This document shows positions 37,180 to 46,191 of a stretch of 64,000 nt of DNA, one piece after another. A program made the position numbers and the translations under genes. The stretch is from positions 35,416 to 99,415 of the forward strand of contig NZ_JASPJK010000008.1 of the NCBI RefSeq assembly GCF_030232265.1. The letters are read 5' to 3'. Origin of the DNA: Corynebacterium sp. MSK041. Its GTDB lineage: Bacteria > Actinomycetota > Actinomycetes > Mycobacteriales > Mycobacteriaceae. Every line of letters begins with the position of its first letter. Position 1 is the stretch's first letter. Below the pieces are notes generated by a model. That model saw nothing but the letters and a program-made list of their open reading frames with translations, was not told the origin of the DNA and ran no database searches.

Positions 37180-37184
37180 GTGTC

Positions 37185-37937
37185 TTAGCCCTCCTTATTC
37201 TGCTGTTCGGCGCGCTGGCGGCGCTGGCCACCACGGCGCGGGCGACGATCGCGGTCACCGCGGCCACGGCGGTCATTGCCCGGAGCGTTCAGCTCGGACT
37301 CGCGGACACCGCCGACAACGTCACCCTTGTAGATCCATACCTTGACACCGATGATGCCGAAGGTGGTGTCTGCCTCGGCGAGACCGTAGTCGATCTCAGC
37401 GCGGAGGGTGTGCAGGGGAACGCGGCCTTCGTGGTAGCGCTCGACGCGGGACATTTCAGCGCCACCGAGACGGCCAGAGCACTGAATCTTAATGCCCTTG
37501 ACCTGCGGCTGACGCATTGCGGACTGGATTGCCTTGCGCATTGCGCGGCGGAAAGCGACGCGGTTGACCAGCTGCTCAGCCACAGACTGTGCAACGAGTG
37601 CAGCGCTGGCGTCGACGTTCTTGACCTCGAGGATGTTGAGGGCGACCATCTTGCCGGTGAGCTTCTCCAGCTCACGACGGATACGGTCTGCCTCAGCACC
37701 ACGGCGGCCGATCACGATGCCCGGACGTGCCGTGTGGATGTCCACGCGGACGCGGTCACGGGTGCGCTCGATGACAACGTCGGCGATGCCGGCGCGCTCG
37801 AGGTTGTTCTTCAGGAACTCGCGGATCTTGATGTCCTCAGCGACGTAGTCGGAGTAGGACTTGTCGGCGTACCAGTGGGACTTCCAGTCGGAAGTGATAC
37901 CCAGCCGGAGGCCGTGCGGGTGAATTTTCTGACCCAT
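37185..37937 (-). CDS. rpsC: 30S ribosomal protein S3
   Basis: S3 lies at the mRNA entry site. The 250-residue protein starts [13 protein letters not shown] and has the KH domain with [11 protein letters not shown]. The tail after [18 protein letters not shown] is basic, rich in Arg, Gly and Gln, and longer than in E. coli, which is common in actinobacteria. It lies 3 bp after rplV. Confidence 0.98.
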   Translation of the reverse strand: MGQKIHPHGLRLGITSDWKSHWYADKSYSDYVAEDIKIREFLKNNLERAGIADVVIERTRDRVRVDIHTARPGIVIGRRGAEADRIRRELEKLTGKMVALNILEVKNVDASAALVAQSVAEQLVNRVAFRRAMRKAIQSAMRQPQVKGIKIQCSGRLGGAEMSRVERYHEGRVPLHTLRAEIDYGLAEADTTFGIIGVKVWIYKGDVVGGVRESELNAPGNDRRGRGDRDRRPRRGGQRRQRAEQQNKEG

Positions 37938-37940
37938 TGT

Positions 37941-38297
37941 TTAAGCCTCCTTCTGGCTTTCCACTACCACGGTGATGTGGCAGGTGCGCTTACGGATCTG
38001 GAATGCGCGGCCCTGAGCACGCGGCTGGTAACGGCGCATGGTCGGGCCCTCGTTGGCGTAAGCCTCGGAGATGACCAGGGTGCGCGGATCCAAACCGAAG
38101 TTGTTCTCAGCGTTGGCTGCGGCGGACGCGACGACCTTTGCCACCTGGGTGGAAACGGCCTGCGGCGCGTACTTCAGGATGGCCAGGGCCTCGGACACGG
38201 TCTTGTCGCGGACGAGGTCCAGGACGCGGTTCGCCTTCATCTGGGACGTACGCACGTACTTAGCGGTCGCGCGTGCGGAGGTGATGGTGTCGCTCAT
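37941..38297 (-). CDS. rplV: 50S ribosomal protein L22
   Basis: L22 lines the exit tunnel, and changes in its loop can give macrolide resistance. The 118-residue protein has [21 protein letters not shown] and ends in [16 protein letters not shown]. No insertion is seen in the loop region. It lies 3 bp after rpsS. Confidence 0.98.
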   Translation of the reverse strand: MSDTITSARATAKYVRTSQMKANRVLDLVRDKTVSEALAILKYAPQAVSTQVAKVVASAAANAENNFGLDPRTLVISEAYANEGPTMRRYQPRAQGRAFQIRKRTCHITVVVESQKEA

Positions 38298-38300
38298 GAT

Positions 38301-38576
38301 TTATCGACGCCCCTTCTCTTCCTTAACGTGACCCTTGAAGGTCTTGGTCGGTGCGAACTCGCCGAGCTTGTGGCCGACCATGGACTCATCCACGAACACC
38401 GGCACGTGCTTGCGTCCATCGTGGACAGCAAAGGTGTGGCCGATGAAATCGGGGAGAATGGTCGAGCGGCGAGACCAGGTCTTGATGACCTGCTTGGTGC
38501 CAGCCTCGTTCTGAGCGTCCACCTTGTTGAGGAGGTGCTCGTCGACGAACGGGCCTTTCTTCAGGCTGCGTGGCAT
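38301..38576 (-). CDS. rpsS: 30S ribosomal protein S19
   Basis: S19 lies in the head of the small subunit with S13. The 91-residue protein starts [16 protein letters not shown] and has the signature [25 protein letters not shown]. It follows rplB after 16 bp. Confidence 0.98.
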   Translation of the reverse strand: MPRSLKKGPFVDEHLLNKVDAQNEAGTKQVIKTWSRRSTILPDFIGHTFAVHDGRKHVPVFVDESMVGHKLGEFAPTKTFKGHVKEEKGRR

Positions 38577-38592
38577 ATGAAGTTACCTCCTC

Positions 38593-39429
38593 TTAACGCT
38601 TCTTGTTCGGGCGACGACGGCGCACGATCATGTTGTTGGAATAACGGTTCGGGTTGCGGGTACGGCCTTCCTTCTGGCCCCACGGGGACACCGGGTGACG
38701 GCCACCGGAGGTCTTACCCTCACCACCACCGTGCGGGTGGTCGACCGGGTTCATGACGACACCGCGGACAGTGGGCCTCCAGCCCTTCCAGCGCATACGG
38801 CCGGCCTTGCCCCAGCGGATGTTGATCTGGTCAGCGTTGCCGACCTCACCAACGGTTGCGCGGCAACGGATGTCCACGCGGCGGATCTCAGAAGACGGCA
38901 TACGCAGAACTGCGTAGGAGCCTTCCTTACCCAGCAGCTGGATGGACGTACCAGCGGAACGTGCAAGCTTGGCGCCAGCGCCCGGCTTGAGCTCCACGGC
39001 GTGGATGGTCGTACCAGTCGGGATGTTGCGCAGCGGCAGGTTGTTGCCAACCTTGATGTCGGCGTTCGGGCCTGCCTCAACCATCGTGCCCTGGGTCAGA
39101 CCCTTCGGTGCGATGATGTAGCGCTTCTCACCGTCTGCGTAGTGCAGCAGAGCGATGTTAGCGGTGCGGTTCGGGTCGTACTCAATGTGAGCAACCTTTG
39201 CCGGCACGCCATCCTTATCGGTACGGCGGAAGTCAATCACACGGTACTGGCGCTTGTGGCCACCACCGCGGTGACGGGTAGTGATGTGGCCGTGAGTGTT
39301 GCGGCCACCCTTCTTCGGGAGCGGGCGCAGCAGGGACTTCTCCGGAGTGGAACGGGTAAGTTCCTGGAACTCGGAAACAGAGCTGTTGCGGCGACCCGGG
39401 GTTGTCGGCTTGTACTTACGAATAGCCAT
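38593..39429 (-). CDS. rplB: 50S ribosomal protein L2
   Basis: L2 is needed for subunit association and peptidyl-transferase activity. The 278-residue protein has the conserved [21 protein letters not shown] region with the functional His, and starts [17 protein letters not shown]. It lies between rplW (42-bp gap) and rpsS. Confidence 0.98.
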   Translation of the reverse strand: MAIRKYKPTTPGRRNSSVSEFQELTRSTPEKSLLRPLPKKGGRNTHGHITTRHRGGGHKRQYRVIDFRRTDKDGVPAKVAHIEYDPNRTANIALLHYADGEKRYIIAPKGLTQGTMVEAGPNADIKVGNNLPLRNIPTGTTIHAVELKPGAGAKLARSAGTSIQLLGKEGSYAVLRMPSSEIRRVDIRCRATVGEVGNADQINIRWGKAGRMRWKGWRPTVRGVVMNPVDHPHGGGEGKTSGGRHPVSPWGQKEGRTRNPNRYSNNMIVRRRRPNKKR

Positions 39430-39471
39430 AATTTTCCTCTTTCGTATCGAACTCTTTTTGGTTCGTTGCCG

Positions 39472-39774
39472 TTAGGCGACGCCGCCAAAAATGTCGATGG
39501 AGTCGCTGCCCTCGCGGAGAGTCACGTAAGCGCGCTTGGTGTCCTTCCGCTTACCCCAACCGGTGCGGGAGCGCTTGCGCTTGCCCTCACGGTTGACGGT
39601 GTTCACGGAGGCGACCTTCACGCCGAAGATCTCTTCCACGGCAATCTTGATCTGGGTCTTGTTTGCGTCAGTGTCGACGTAGAACGTGTAGGTGTTCTGC
39701 TCCATCAGCGCGTAGGTCTTCTCGGAGACGACCGGGGCGATGATGATGTCGCGCGGGTTAGCAATCTTGGCCAT
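39472..39774 (-). CDS. rplW: 50S ribosomal protein L23
   Basis: L23 forms the docking site for trigger factor and the signal recognition particle at the tunnel exit. The 100-residue protein has the [20 protein letters not shown] start and the NRKGK-type basic loop [21 protein letters not shown]. It overlaps the rplD stop by one base. Confidence 0.98.
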   Translation of the reverse strand: MAKIANPRDIIIAPVVSEKTYALMEQNTYTFYVDTDANKTQIKIAVEEIFGVKVASVNTVNREGKRKRSRTGWGKRKDTKRAYVTLREGSDSIDIFGGVA

Positions 39775-40427
39775 TATTTCTCATCCTCCACTGCTGCAGT
39801 GGCGCGGTTGACAAAGTCGTGCAGAGCTTCCACAGAGAAGACGACATCGTCTGCGTTGAGCACGTCGTAGGTGTTCAGCTGACCCGGCTCAAGGATCGTG
39901 ATACCCGGCAGGTTCCGTGCGGAAAGACGGGAGTTCACGTCCTCACGACCGATGACCAGCAGGACCGACTTGCGGTCCGTGAGGCGCTCGACGAAGGTGC
40001 GGGCGGACTTGGTGGACGGCTTCTGACCCGGAACGAGCTCCTCGACCACGTGGATGCGGTCGTTCTGAGCACGGTTGGTCAAAGCACCAGCAAGAGCTGC
40101 CTTGATCATCTTCTTAGGGGTGCGCTGCGCGTAGTTACGCGGCTGCGGGCCGTGCACCGTGCCACCGCCGGTGAAGTGCGGAGCGCGGATGGAGCCCTGG
40201 CGTGCGCGGCCGGTGCCCTTCTGGCGGAACGGCTTACGGCCACCACCGGCAACCTCGCCGCGGGTCTTGGTCTTGTGGGTGCCCTGGCGTGCGGCTGCGA
40301 GCTGAGCGTTCACAACCTGGTGCATCAGGGGCACAGACGCTTCGCGGTCGAAGAGTTCAGCCGGGAGCTCAACGGTGCCCTTGGTGGCTCCGTCAGCGGT
40401 GTGGACATCAAGTGTCAGGTTTGTCAT
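39774..40427 (-). CDS. rplD: 50S ribosomal protein L4
   Basis: L4 reaches into the exit tunnel and in enterobacteria represses the S10 operon. The 217-residue protein has the long loop ([35 protein letters not shown]) and the [14 protein letters not shown] region. It overlaps rplC by 4 bp. Whether it autoregulates here is unknown, but the S10 leader holds an inverted repeat. Confidence 0.98.
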   Translation of the reverse strand: MTNLTLDVHTADGATKGTVELPAELFDREASVPLMHQVVNAQLAAARQGTHKTKTRGEVAGGGRKPFRQKGTGRARQGSIRAPHFTGGGTVHGPQPRNYAQRTPKKMIKAALAGALTNRAQNDRIHVVEELVPGQKPSTKSARTFVERLTDRKSVLLVIGREDVNSRLSARNLPGITILEPGQLNTYDVLNADDVVFSVEALHDFVNRATAAVEDEK

Positions 40428-41077
40428 GCGTGAGCACCGCCCTTCACTGCGGTCTTGACGGTAACCAGGCTGCCCTTAGCACCAGGGATAGCGCCCTTGA
40501 TGAGGAGCAGGTTGGAGTCGCCGTCGATCCTTTGAATCTTCAGGTTCTGGGTGGTCACACGGTTGCTGCCCATACGGCCAGCCATGCGGGTGCCCTTGAA
40601 CACGCGGCCCGGGGTGGAGCAGCCACCGATGGAGCCGACGCGGCGGTGAGCAGCCTGGTTACCGTGGGAGGCACCCTGGCCAGCGAAGCCGTGGCGCTTC
40701 ATGGCGCCTGCGTAGCCCTTGCCCTTGGTGGTGCCAACAACGTCAACGAAGGTGTCACCCTCGAAGATATTGACGGACACTTCCTGGCCGAGCTCGTACG
40801 CCGAGGTGTCATCCATACGGATCTCAGCGACGTGGCGGCGCGGGTTCTGGCCAGCCTTCTTGTAGTGGCCAGCCTGCGGCTTCTTTGCCTTACGGGGATC
40901 AATGTCGCCGTAAGCAATCTGGATGGCGGAGTAGCCATCAGTCTCTTCAGTGCGAATCTGGGTGACAACGCACGGCCCAGCCTCGACGACGGTCACCGGA
41001 ACAACCCGGTTCTCCTCGTCGAAGATCTGGGTCATGCCGAGCTTGCGGCCCAGAATGCCCTTGATCTCATTAGTCAT
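40424..41077 (-). CDS. rplC: 50S ribosomal protein L3
   Basis: L3 is an assembly initiator close to the peptidyl-transferase centre. The 217-residue protein starts [19 protein letters not shown] and has the [23 protein letters not shown] and [16 protein letters not shown] motifs. It lies 23 bp after rpsJ and overlaps rplD by 4 bp. Confidence 0.98.
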   Translation of the reverse strand: MTNEIKGILGRKLGMTQIFDEENRVVPVTVVEAGPCVVTQIRTEETDGYSAIQIAYGDIDPRKAKKPQAGHYKKAGQNPRRHVAEIRMDDTSAYELGQEVSVNIFEGDTFVDVVGTTKGKGYAGAMKRHGFAGQGASHGNQAAHRRVGSIGGCSTPGRVFKGTRMAGRMGSNRVTTQNLKIQRIDGDSNLLLIKGAIPGAKGSLVTVKTAVKGGAHA

Positions 41078-41100
41078 GTGTCAGTTCTCCCTACTACGAC

Positions 41101-41406
41101 CTACTGGATGTTCACGTCGACGCTGGCCGGCAGGTCAATGCGCATGAGGGCATCAACTGTCTTAGGCGTCGGGTCGAGGATGTCGATGAGGCGCTTGTGC
41201 GTGCGCATCTCAAAGTGCTCGCGCGAGTCCTTGTACTTGTGGGGAGAACGAATAACGGCGTACACGTTCTTTTCGGTAGGCAACGGCACCGGTCCAACGA
41301 CGCGGGCACCCGTGCGGGTAACCGTCTCAACGATCTTCTTCGCAGATGCGTCGATCGCTTCGTGGTCGTAGGCCTTCAGCCGAATGCGGATCTTCTGTCC
41401 CGCCAC
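41101..41406 (-). CDS. rpsJ: 30S ribosomal protein S10
   Basis: S10 lies in the small-subunit head and also works with NusB in antitermination. The 101-residue protein has the family core [27 protein letters not shown] and [19 protein letters not shown]. It is the first gene of the S10 operon. Its upstream region is about 800 bp long and unusual (see the separate entries). Confidence 0.98.
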   Translation of the reverse strand: MAGQKIRIRLKAYDHEAIDASAKKIVETVTRTGARVVGPVPLPTEKNVYAVIRSPHKYKDSREHFEMRTHKRLIDILDPTPKTVDALMRIDLPASVDVNIQ

Positions 41407-41433
41407 GTCAACCTCTTCCTCGCTGTCCCACGT

Positions 41434-41486
41434 TCACCTCTCGCTTCGCTCGACGTGAACGAAGTGAATCGAGAGCGAAGAGGTGG
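41434..41486 (-). promoter_or_regulatory. Imperfect inverted repeat in the S10 operon leader
   Basis: CACCTCTCGCTTCGCTCGA and, in inverse orientation, TCGAGAGCGAAGAGGTG face each other across GTGAACGAAG-type sequence, with an extra GTTCAC/GTGAAC pair inside. It lies 28 nt before the rpsJ start in the transcribed leader. A leader structure that controls the operon (as L4 does in enterobacteria) is possible; no direct similarity to known leaders was seen. Confidence 0.5.
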
Positions 41487-41967
41487 AAACCTAGCTGTCT
41501 TCTTTTTCTCTATAACGTTGTCCGGTTTGGGTCCGGCATCAACGCCAGTGTCTTTTCTTATGAATGACTGCCATGACATCTTCGGAAGGTGCGCAAGCGC
41601 ATAAACAACGCTTGTCAGTGCTTCCGCCGCGCACGTGCACGCGCCAGGCGCGTCATGTGTGCAGTGTCAGGCTCGCAAGGTGGTACGTGCACCATAAAAA
41701 TGGCGCTGACGTGGCCTTCGCGTACTGCCGCTGTTTATTTGCCATGCCCCTTCTCCGGTCCCCGGTCTCGAGAGTGCCTACTCTGTGGTGGCCTGTGCTC
41801 GATCGCAGGTCCTTCGTCGATAAGCAAGAGCCCATCGTGCAAAGGTGTCATGTTCGCCCTACCAGCGACGCAGATGCGTCGTGTTAAAGCAACCCGAGTA
41901 TTCAAACACACCTCACCGCACATTTGCAAACTGCGCTTTTTGCTTATCGACGCCCCCAACAACAGAC

Positions 41968-42060
41968 TGCAATAAACGTTTTCAAATAAGCCAGGTGACA
42001 AAACGGCGAATGCGGCACACCAGGCTAATCCACCTGGTTTATTTGAGTTCATTTATTGCA
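41968..42060. repeat. Pair of 30-bp inverted repeats, AT-rich, with a flanking direct repeat
   Basis: The arms 41968-41997 and 42031-42060 match at 25 of 30 positions, ending TGCAATAAA outside and CCAGGTG inside, with a 33-bp centre. The outer end continues as a direct repeat: TTTATTGCAGTT occurs at 42052-42063 and 42066-42077. The arms are much richer in A and T than the surroundings. It may be a small non-autonomous element, or a binding region upstream of the Asp23 cluster. Confidence 0.7.
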
Positions 42061-42216
42061 GTTGATTTATTGCAGTTCGTTCACCACGGCTTGCCCCCAT
42101 GACGATGTGAAGCTCAATGACCGCCGAAAGAAGCTATAGCCGTAGCGCTTGCTTCTCCCTAGGATGGACAGGTGTCGCATCAAGGATGCTTATAACTAAC
42201 GGCGAAAGGACCACTA

Positions 42217-42714
42217 ATGGCAACGAATAACACTCCGGCCACGAACGAAGCTGCTGCCACGGAAGAAACTCCGGTGAAGCGCAATGAGGTGCTGGAGACG
42301 GAACACGGCAACACTGTCATTGATGACAACGTGGTGGGCAAGATCTCCGGCATCGCAGCCCGCGAGGTCTCCGGCGTGTACAACCTTGGTGGTGGCGCTG
42401 CCCGTATGTGGGGTGCTGTGCGTGAGTCATTGACCTCCTCCACCAATGTGCAGCAGGGTGTGAACGTCGCGGTAGAAAGTGGCCATGCCAGCGTGGCGGT
42501 GGCCATCATCGCCGAGTACGGCGTGGCTATCCATGAGCTGGCTAACGCGATCCGCGAGAACATTACCGTTGCTGTCACCCGCATGACGGGTCTCATCGTT
42601 GACCGCGTGGATGTCACCGTCCATGACGTGCATCTGCCGGATGACAACGCGGACGCTGACGCAGCCCGCACCGAGCAGCCAACACCGAACAACGGCCAGG
42701 TTCTGGAACAGTAG
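42217..42714 (+). CDS. Asp23/Gls24 family envelope stress protein
   Basis: Asp23 proteins are abundant, membrane-associated and stress-induced in Gram-positive bacteria; their exact action is unknown. The 165-residue protein has a disordered N-terminus, then the Asp23 core (NTVIDDNVVGKISGIAAREVSG, GVNVAVESGHASVAVAIIAEYG) and an acidic tail. AAAGGA precedes the ATG. It leads a six-gene run whose last member is the AmaP-type anchor. Confidence 0.9.
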   Translation: MATNNTPATNEAAATEETPVKRNEVLETEHGNTVIDDNVVGKISGIAAREVSGVYNLGGGAARMWGAVRESLTSSTNVQQGVNVAVESGHASVAVAIIAEYGVAIHELANAIRENITVAVTRMTGLIVDRVDVTVHDVHLPDDNADADAARTEQPTPNNGQVLEQ

Positions 42715-43056
42715 ATGGCTCCCCTGACCATTACTAAGGACATCGCTGACGCGATCTGCGATGCTGTCCTGTCCGTTGACGGCGTGGCGGGGTTGAGCAG
42801 TGGCCGGATGGCCCATGCCGTACTCCGACTACCTGGCGCGCTCATTGAGGGGCTTGAAGTGTTTGAGACGGATACGGAAAACCCGCATATCGCAGTTCAC
42901 CTCATCTATGACTTGTCCTCCCGTCGCGAGATCCCTCAACTGGTCAGGGATGTCCAAGCGACTGTCCTTGCCGTCCCGGCACTTGCTCAAGTACCGGGCT
43001 CACCCCGCGTGGATGTGGTGGTCTCCGACGCCGTCCGTCACGCACCCACGAAGTAG
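42715..43056 (+). CDS. Small Asp23-cluster protein
   Basis: The 113-residue protein starts directly after the stop of the Asp23 gene. The pattern IADAICDAVLSVDGVAGL, followed by a strand-rich domain and VRDVQATVLAVPAL, resembles a shortened Asp23 domain (helix, strands, helix), so it is probably a distant member. No signal peptide or membrane helix is seen. Its function is inferred from the cluster. Confidence 0.75.
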   Translation: MAPLTITKDIADAICDAVLSVDGVAGLSSGRMAHAVLRLPGALIEGLEVFETDTENPHIAVHLIYDLSSRREIPQLVRDVQATVLAVPALAQVPGSPRVDVVVSDAVRHAPTK

Positions 43057-43071
43057 AAATGTGGATCTAGC

Positions 43072-43272
43072 ATGAACATCTTTTCCAACAAAACAGCACT
43101 CGGGGCCATCATCGGCGTGGCGTTAGCCTTCGCCTTGATTTTCGGTGGCTGGCTCGGGTTCCTCGCGACCCTCCTGCTGGGCACCATTGGTGGCGTCATC
43201 GGCGCGCAGCTGGACGGCCGCATTGATGTAGCTGCCCTCATCAGCGCCACCTCCGGCCGGGGTCGCGGATAA
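43072..43272 (+). CDS. Small membrane protein of the Asp23 cluster (DUF2273-like)
   Basis: The 66-residue protein is mostly two hydrophobic stretches (LGAIIGVALAFALIFGGWLGF and LATLLLGTIGGVIGAQLDG) forming a hairpin, with a short basic end. Size, hairpin and position fit the DUF2273 proteins found in Asp23 operons. It lies 15 bp after the previous gene and overlaps the next by one base. Confidence 0.75.
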   Translation: MNIFSNKTALGAIIGVALAFALIFGGWLGFLATLLLGTIGGVIGAQLDGRIDVAALISATSGRGRG

Positions 43273-44120
43273 TGGATCCCTCTTCCTACCGCATCAGCGA
43301 AAAGACAGTCGCGCATGTTGCCAGCGCGGCTATTCGTTCCGTGCCGGGGACACGTGATGTTGATGCAAAGCTCGCTGGTCTCGCTGGACGCAGTTTTCCG
43401 CGGGTGGATGTGCACCTTGACCGCCCAGCGGGATTGGTGGCTTTAGACATTGAGATTGTCACCGCCTACCCCGCCCCCGTCGGCGCAATCACCGATGAGG
43501 TGCGCCGTACGGTGGTTGCCCATGTGGAAACGTTGACGGGATTGACTGTCAGCCGCCTGAACATCGCGGTGGCCGATGCGGAAGTCACTGCCGGGGCGAC
43601 TGTCACTCGTTCGGATCTAGCCGACCACCCAGTGGGGTTTGTCCCCACCCCCGTTCAGGTCACTGCCACGCACGTAGTGTACCCGGTGACGCAGCCGGCC
43701 CAGGAGCTCAGCCCGGTCACGGTGGATTCCTCCACTTACGAGTCCGTGCGCCACGTCGACGTACCTGACGCTGCCCCGTTGACCCCCGTTGAGACCCCAC
43801 GACCGGTGCGACCCATATCCGTGGCCGCGCCGCCACCGGTTGTTCCCCGGGGGGCGGAGGTGCCGGGGGTGGAAAGGTTGAGGCCGGTGAGCGTCGAGAA
43901 GCAAAAAGCCCTTCGCCTGATCACCGCGCGGCGCCCCAAGTTCGTTCCGGTGGAGCGTCCCATGCCGCAAGCTTTACGACGCATCACCGTCACCCCCTCC
44001 CCCATCACCTCCCCCCATGTTCCGGAGCCACGGCCCTTAGACAAGATCTTCATCGACCCGGACCGCGTGGACCAGGATTCCTACACCGAAACCACCGCAA
44101 GCAGGAAGGAGAGACGCTAA
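43272..44120 (+). CDS. Asp23-type protein with a long Pro/Val-rich C-terminal region
   Basis: Residues 1-110 form a second Asp23 domain (YRISEKTVAHVASAAIRSV, then AYPAPVGAITDEVRRTVVAHVE). The remaining ~170 residues are disordered in appearance, rich in Pro and Val with some Arg, with no known domain. Total 282 residues. It overlaps its neighbour upstream by one base and is 4 bp from the next. It has the near-match CGTCGAGAAGC at 43892-43902. Confidence 0.75.
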   Translation: MDPSSYRISEKTVAHVASAAIRSVPGTRDVDAKLAGLAGRSFPRVDVHLDRPAGLVALDIEIVTAYPAPVGAITDEVRRTVVAHVETLTGLTVSRLNIAVADAEVTAGATVTRSDLADHPVGFVPTPVQVTATHVVYPVTQPAQELSPVTVDSSTYESVRHVDVPDAAPLTPVETPRPVRPISVAAPPPVVPRGAEVPGVERLRPVSVEKQKALRLITARRPKFVPVERPMPQALRRITVTPSPITSPHVPEPRPLDKIFIDPDRVDQDSYTETTASRKERR

Positions 44121-44124
44121 AACC

Positions 44125-44682
44125 ATGGCAGATACCCCCACACCGGGCGCCGAACCGAAGGGCAACCCCCTCGTACGGTGGTTCACTGTCCTGCTCGGCC
44201 TGCTTCTTCTGGGCTTGTCCAGCGTGATTGGCCGCGATCTGTGGTACCGCTACCAAGCAGACGACCCGCAGAATTCCTGGCTGCGGCCTGCCTTTGAATG
44301 GTTCGGGTCTGCCGGCGTCGATGGCGCGGGCGTGACCGTGGGCATACTCATGGCACTGGTGGGCCTGTGGTGCATCATCGCGGCTGTGAAACCCCGTCCG
44401 CGGCGCTACGTTCAGGTGGTGTCCCCTACATCTTCGATGTGGGTACGCCCCGTGGACATTGCGCGTAAATCCACCGCCGCGGTGCGTTCGGAGATGGGGC
44501 AGACCAGCATCGCTTCGCGTGCGAGCCGCCGCAAACTCACCGTCAGCGTTGTTGACGATGGCTCGGCTGACCTTGAAACCCAACTCACCTCCGCGCTGAC
44601 CGAGCAAGCACAAAAGCTCAAGCCCACTCCCCGCGTGAAAGTCAACGTGTTGCCCGCACCCCCAGCAAAGGACATGCCATGA
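44125..44682 (+). CDS. DUF6286-type membrane protein of the Asp23 cluster
   Basis: The 185-residue protein has two hydrophobic helices (FTVLLGLLLLGLSSVIG and VTVGILMALVGLWCIIAAV) and then a soluble domain with an Asp23/AmaP-like strand pattern (KLTVSVVDDG). The DUF6286 name is from recall of the actinobacterial Asp23 cluster and is tentative. It overlaps the amaP-like gene by 4 bp. Confidence 0.7.
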   Translation: MADTPTPGAEPKGNPLVRWFTVLLGLLLLGLSSVIGRDLWYRYQADDPQNSWLRPAFEWFGSAGVDGAGVTVGILMALVGLWCIIAAVKPRPRRYVQVVSPTSSMWVRPVDIARKSTAAVRSEMGQTSIASRASRRKLTVSVVDDGSADLETQLTSALTEQAQKLKPTPRVKVNVLPAPPAKDMP

Positions 44683-45242
44683 CCAAAGTCCTCGCCTTTT
44701 TTGACCGCCTGATTATCTTCCTGCTCGGGTTGGTGCTGGTTGCCGGTGGGCTCGTGCCGGTGGGTCTTTACTGGGAGATCCCCTACCTCTCCCCCTTCGT
44801 GCGAACGTTGAACCGCTCCGTACTCATGGATGTTCCTGGCATGGACTGGTACGGCATTGCTCTGATCGGGGCACTGGTGGTCTCCCTGGTCCTTGCCCTG
44901 CTGCTGATCTTGCCGAACATCCGCAGCCGCTCCTTCAGCAACCGCACCCTTATGCCCGCACAACCAGAGCTGGGCAACACCCGCATCAATGTCGCGCGAG
45001 TAGCTCAGGCCGCCTGCAACCATGCCGAAGACACAAGTTTTGTTAGCAAGGCAACACAGACTGTCGCCTATGTGGGTCAGCGCCCCACCGTGACCTTCAC
45101 CATCAACGCGAACCCCAACGTGGAGCTAGACACCATCATTTCCTTTGCGGAGCAGATGGACACGGATTTTCGCGACGCAGTGGACACCATGGACATTGAC
45201 ACCGTATTCAAGCTGCACCTGGACAAGGTCAAAGCACTTTAA
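44679..45242 (+). CDS. amaP: AmaP-type membrane anchor of the Asp23 cluster
   Basis: AmaP proteins tether Asp23 to the membrane in staphylococci. The 187-residue protein has two N-terminal helices (LIIFLLGLVLVAGGLVPVG and YGIALIGALVVSLVLALLLIL) with a short extracytoplasmic loop, then a cytosolic domain (TVTFTINANPNVELD). This is the AmaP layout and the usual last place in the cluster. Its stop overlaps the end of the convergent gene by 4 bp. Confidence 0.75.
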   Translation: MTKVLAFFDRLIIFLLGLVLVAGGLVPVGLYWEIPYLSPFVRTLNRSVLMDVPGMDWYGIALIGALVVSLVLALLLILPNIRSRSFSNRTLMPAQPELGNTRINVARVAQAACNHAEDTSFVSKATQTVAYVGQRPTVTFTINANPNVELDTIISFAEQMDTDFRDAVDTMDIDTVFKLHLDKVKAL

Positions 45243-45940
45243 GCCTCAAGCCTGAGGATTTGTTCGACCCGCCCGAGAGACACAGGTTGGCCACCACCAG
45301 CTGGGGCGTAGCGGAAGTCTTCACCGGGCTCCGCGCTGACGATGCGCTCCCACGCCTGCGCTGTCTTTAGCACAGAGCGCCCTTCCACCTGCCACAGGTG
45401 AATGCGCTGCGTCACCACTGCTCGGGCCCCTCCCTCCATGACAGCGAGCCACACCGCGTTACCGATCTCCGACCGCTCCAGCCCTTCCAGCAGCGCAGAG
45501 CCTTCCACACGGGAGATCAGCGTGACCACACCCAAGCGATGCTCCACACCAACACTGTCCGCGACCACGAGCATCCTGCCCGGCCCGGTGGGACGCACCG
45601 AGCTATACCCCCACACGCTCGGTTGCCGTTCACGCTCAGTGCCGGAGCGCACCACCACATCCCCTGCAGCCGTCAGCGTGACACGGTGTTCCGGTGAGGT
45701 TGTTTCCACCAGGACATCCATGGCCACACAGCCCTCATCGGTGCGCGGCAGTTCAGCGGGGTGTTCCTGGGCTTCACGGATAAGCAAGTCCTCCAACTCC
45801 TCATCCGTAGTGCCCCACCCAGCACCCTGATTCGCAAGAATGCCAAACAGCGTAGCCAGCGGAAGATCAGGCTGGCCCTCCCACGCCTCACGCAGGCGGT
45901 CAAGTACTCGGGGAATACGCGTCGGGTCATGCACGCCCAC
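45239..45940 (-). CDS. Conserved-looking hypothetical protein
   Basis: I recognise no domain in this 233-residue protein. It starts MGVHDPTRIPRVLDRLREAWEGQPDLPLATLFG, a helical pattern, then has a beta-rich middle (VWGYSSVRPTGPGRMLVVADSVGVEHRLG) and a short Gly-rich end. There is no signal peptide or membrane segment. It converges on the AmaP-type gene with a 4-bp overlap. The codon pattern is like that of neighbours, so it is probably a real gene. Confidence 0.7.
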   Translation of the reverse strand: MGVHDPTRIPRVLDRLREAWEGQPDLPLATLFGILANQGAGWGTTDEELEDLLIREAQEHPAELPRTDEGCVAMDVLVETTSPEHRVTLTAAGDVVVRSGTERERQPSVWGYSSVRPTGPGRMLVVADSVGVEHRLGVVTLISRVEGSALLEGLERSEIGNAVWLAVMEGGARAVVTQRIHLWQVEGRSVLKTAQAWERIVSAEPGEDFRYAPAGGGQPVSLGRVEQILRLEA

Positions 45941-46111
45941 AGAGCTTAGGGGTAAACGACCACATATGTACCTAGCGGTGCCCCGCCGCGGCTCAGAATT
46001 TGGTTGTTTCCCGCGGGCTTTAACTTTTTTGCCGGTTTGGGAACTCGCTCTGTTCTCGCAGGTTATGTGGCTTCTTTACGTGTTTCGGCGTGCGCTATCG
46101 CGCGCACCCCC

Positions 46112-46137
46112 TGTGGATAGTTTTTGAGTTATCCACA
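46112..46137. promoter_or_regulatory. Inverted DnaA-box pair upstream of the HNH gene
   Basis: TGTGGATAG (46112-46120, one mismatch to the box) and TTATCCACA (46129-46137, perfect) face each other across 8 bp of mostly T and G. The larger palindrome CTGTGGATA/TTATCCACAG lies about 55 bp before the HNH start. It might bind DnaA and couple this gene to replication, but two boxes alone do not make an origin. Confidence 0.45.
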
Positions 46138-46191
46138 GGCTTTTTTGGCCCCTAGCTGCACGTTTCTGGTTTTCGGTTTAGTGTGCGTGGC

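Larger units (their letters stand above)
41407..42216. other. 810-bp divergent region between rpsJ and the Asp23 cluster, without genes
   Basis: I see no credible gene; the short frames have no ribosome-binding site or protein-like composition. It must hold the promoters of the S10 operon (minus) and of the Asp23 cluster (plus), but no clear -35/-10 pair stands out. It contains CGTCGATAAGC at 41815-41825 and GCTTATCGACG at 41942-41952, the large inverted repeat at 41968-42060 and the direct repeat next to it. Confidence 0.6.

Noticed and set aside
22602..46137. Replication origin
   Set aside because: Only three scattered DnaA-box matches and no dnaA, dnaN or AT-rich unwinding region are present.
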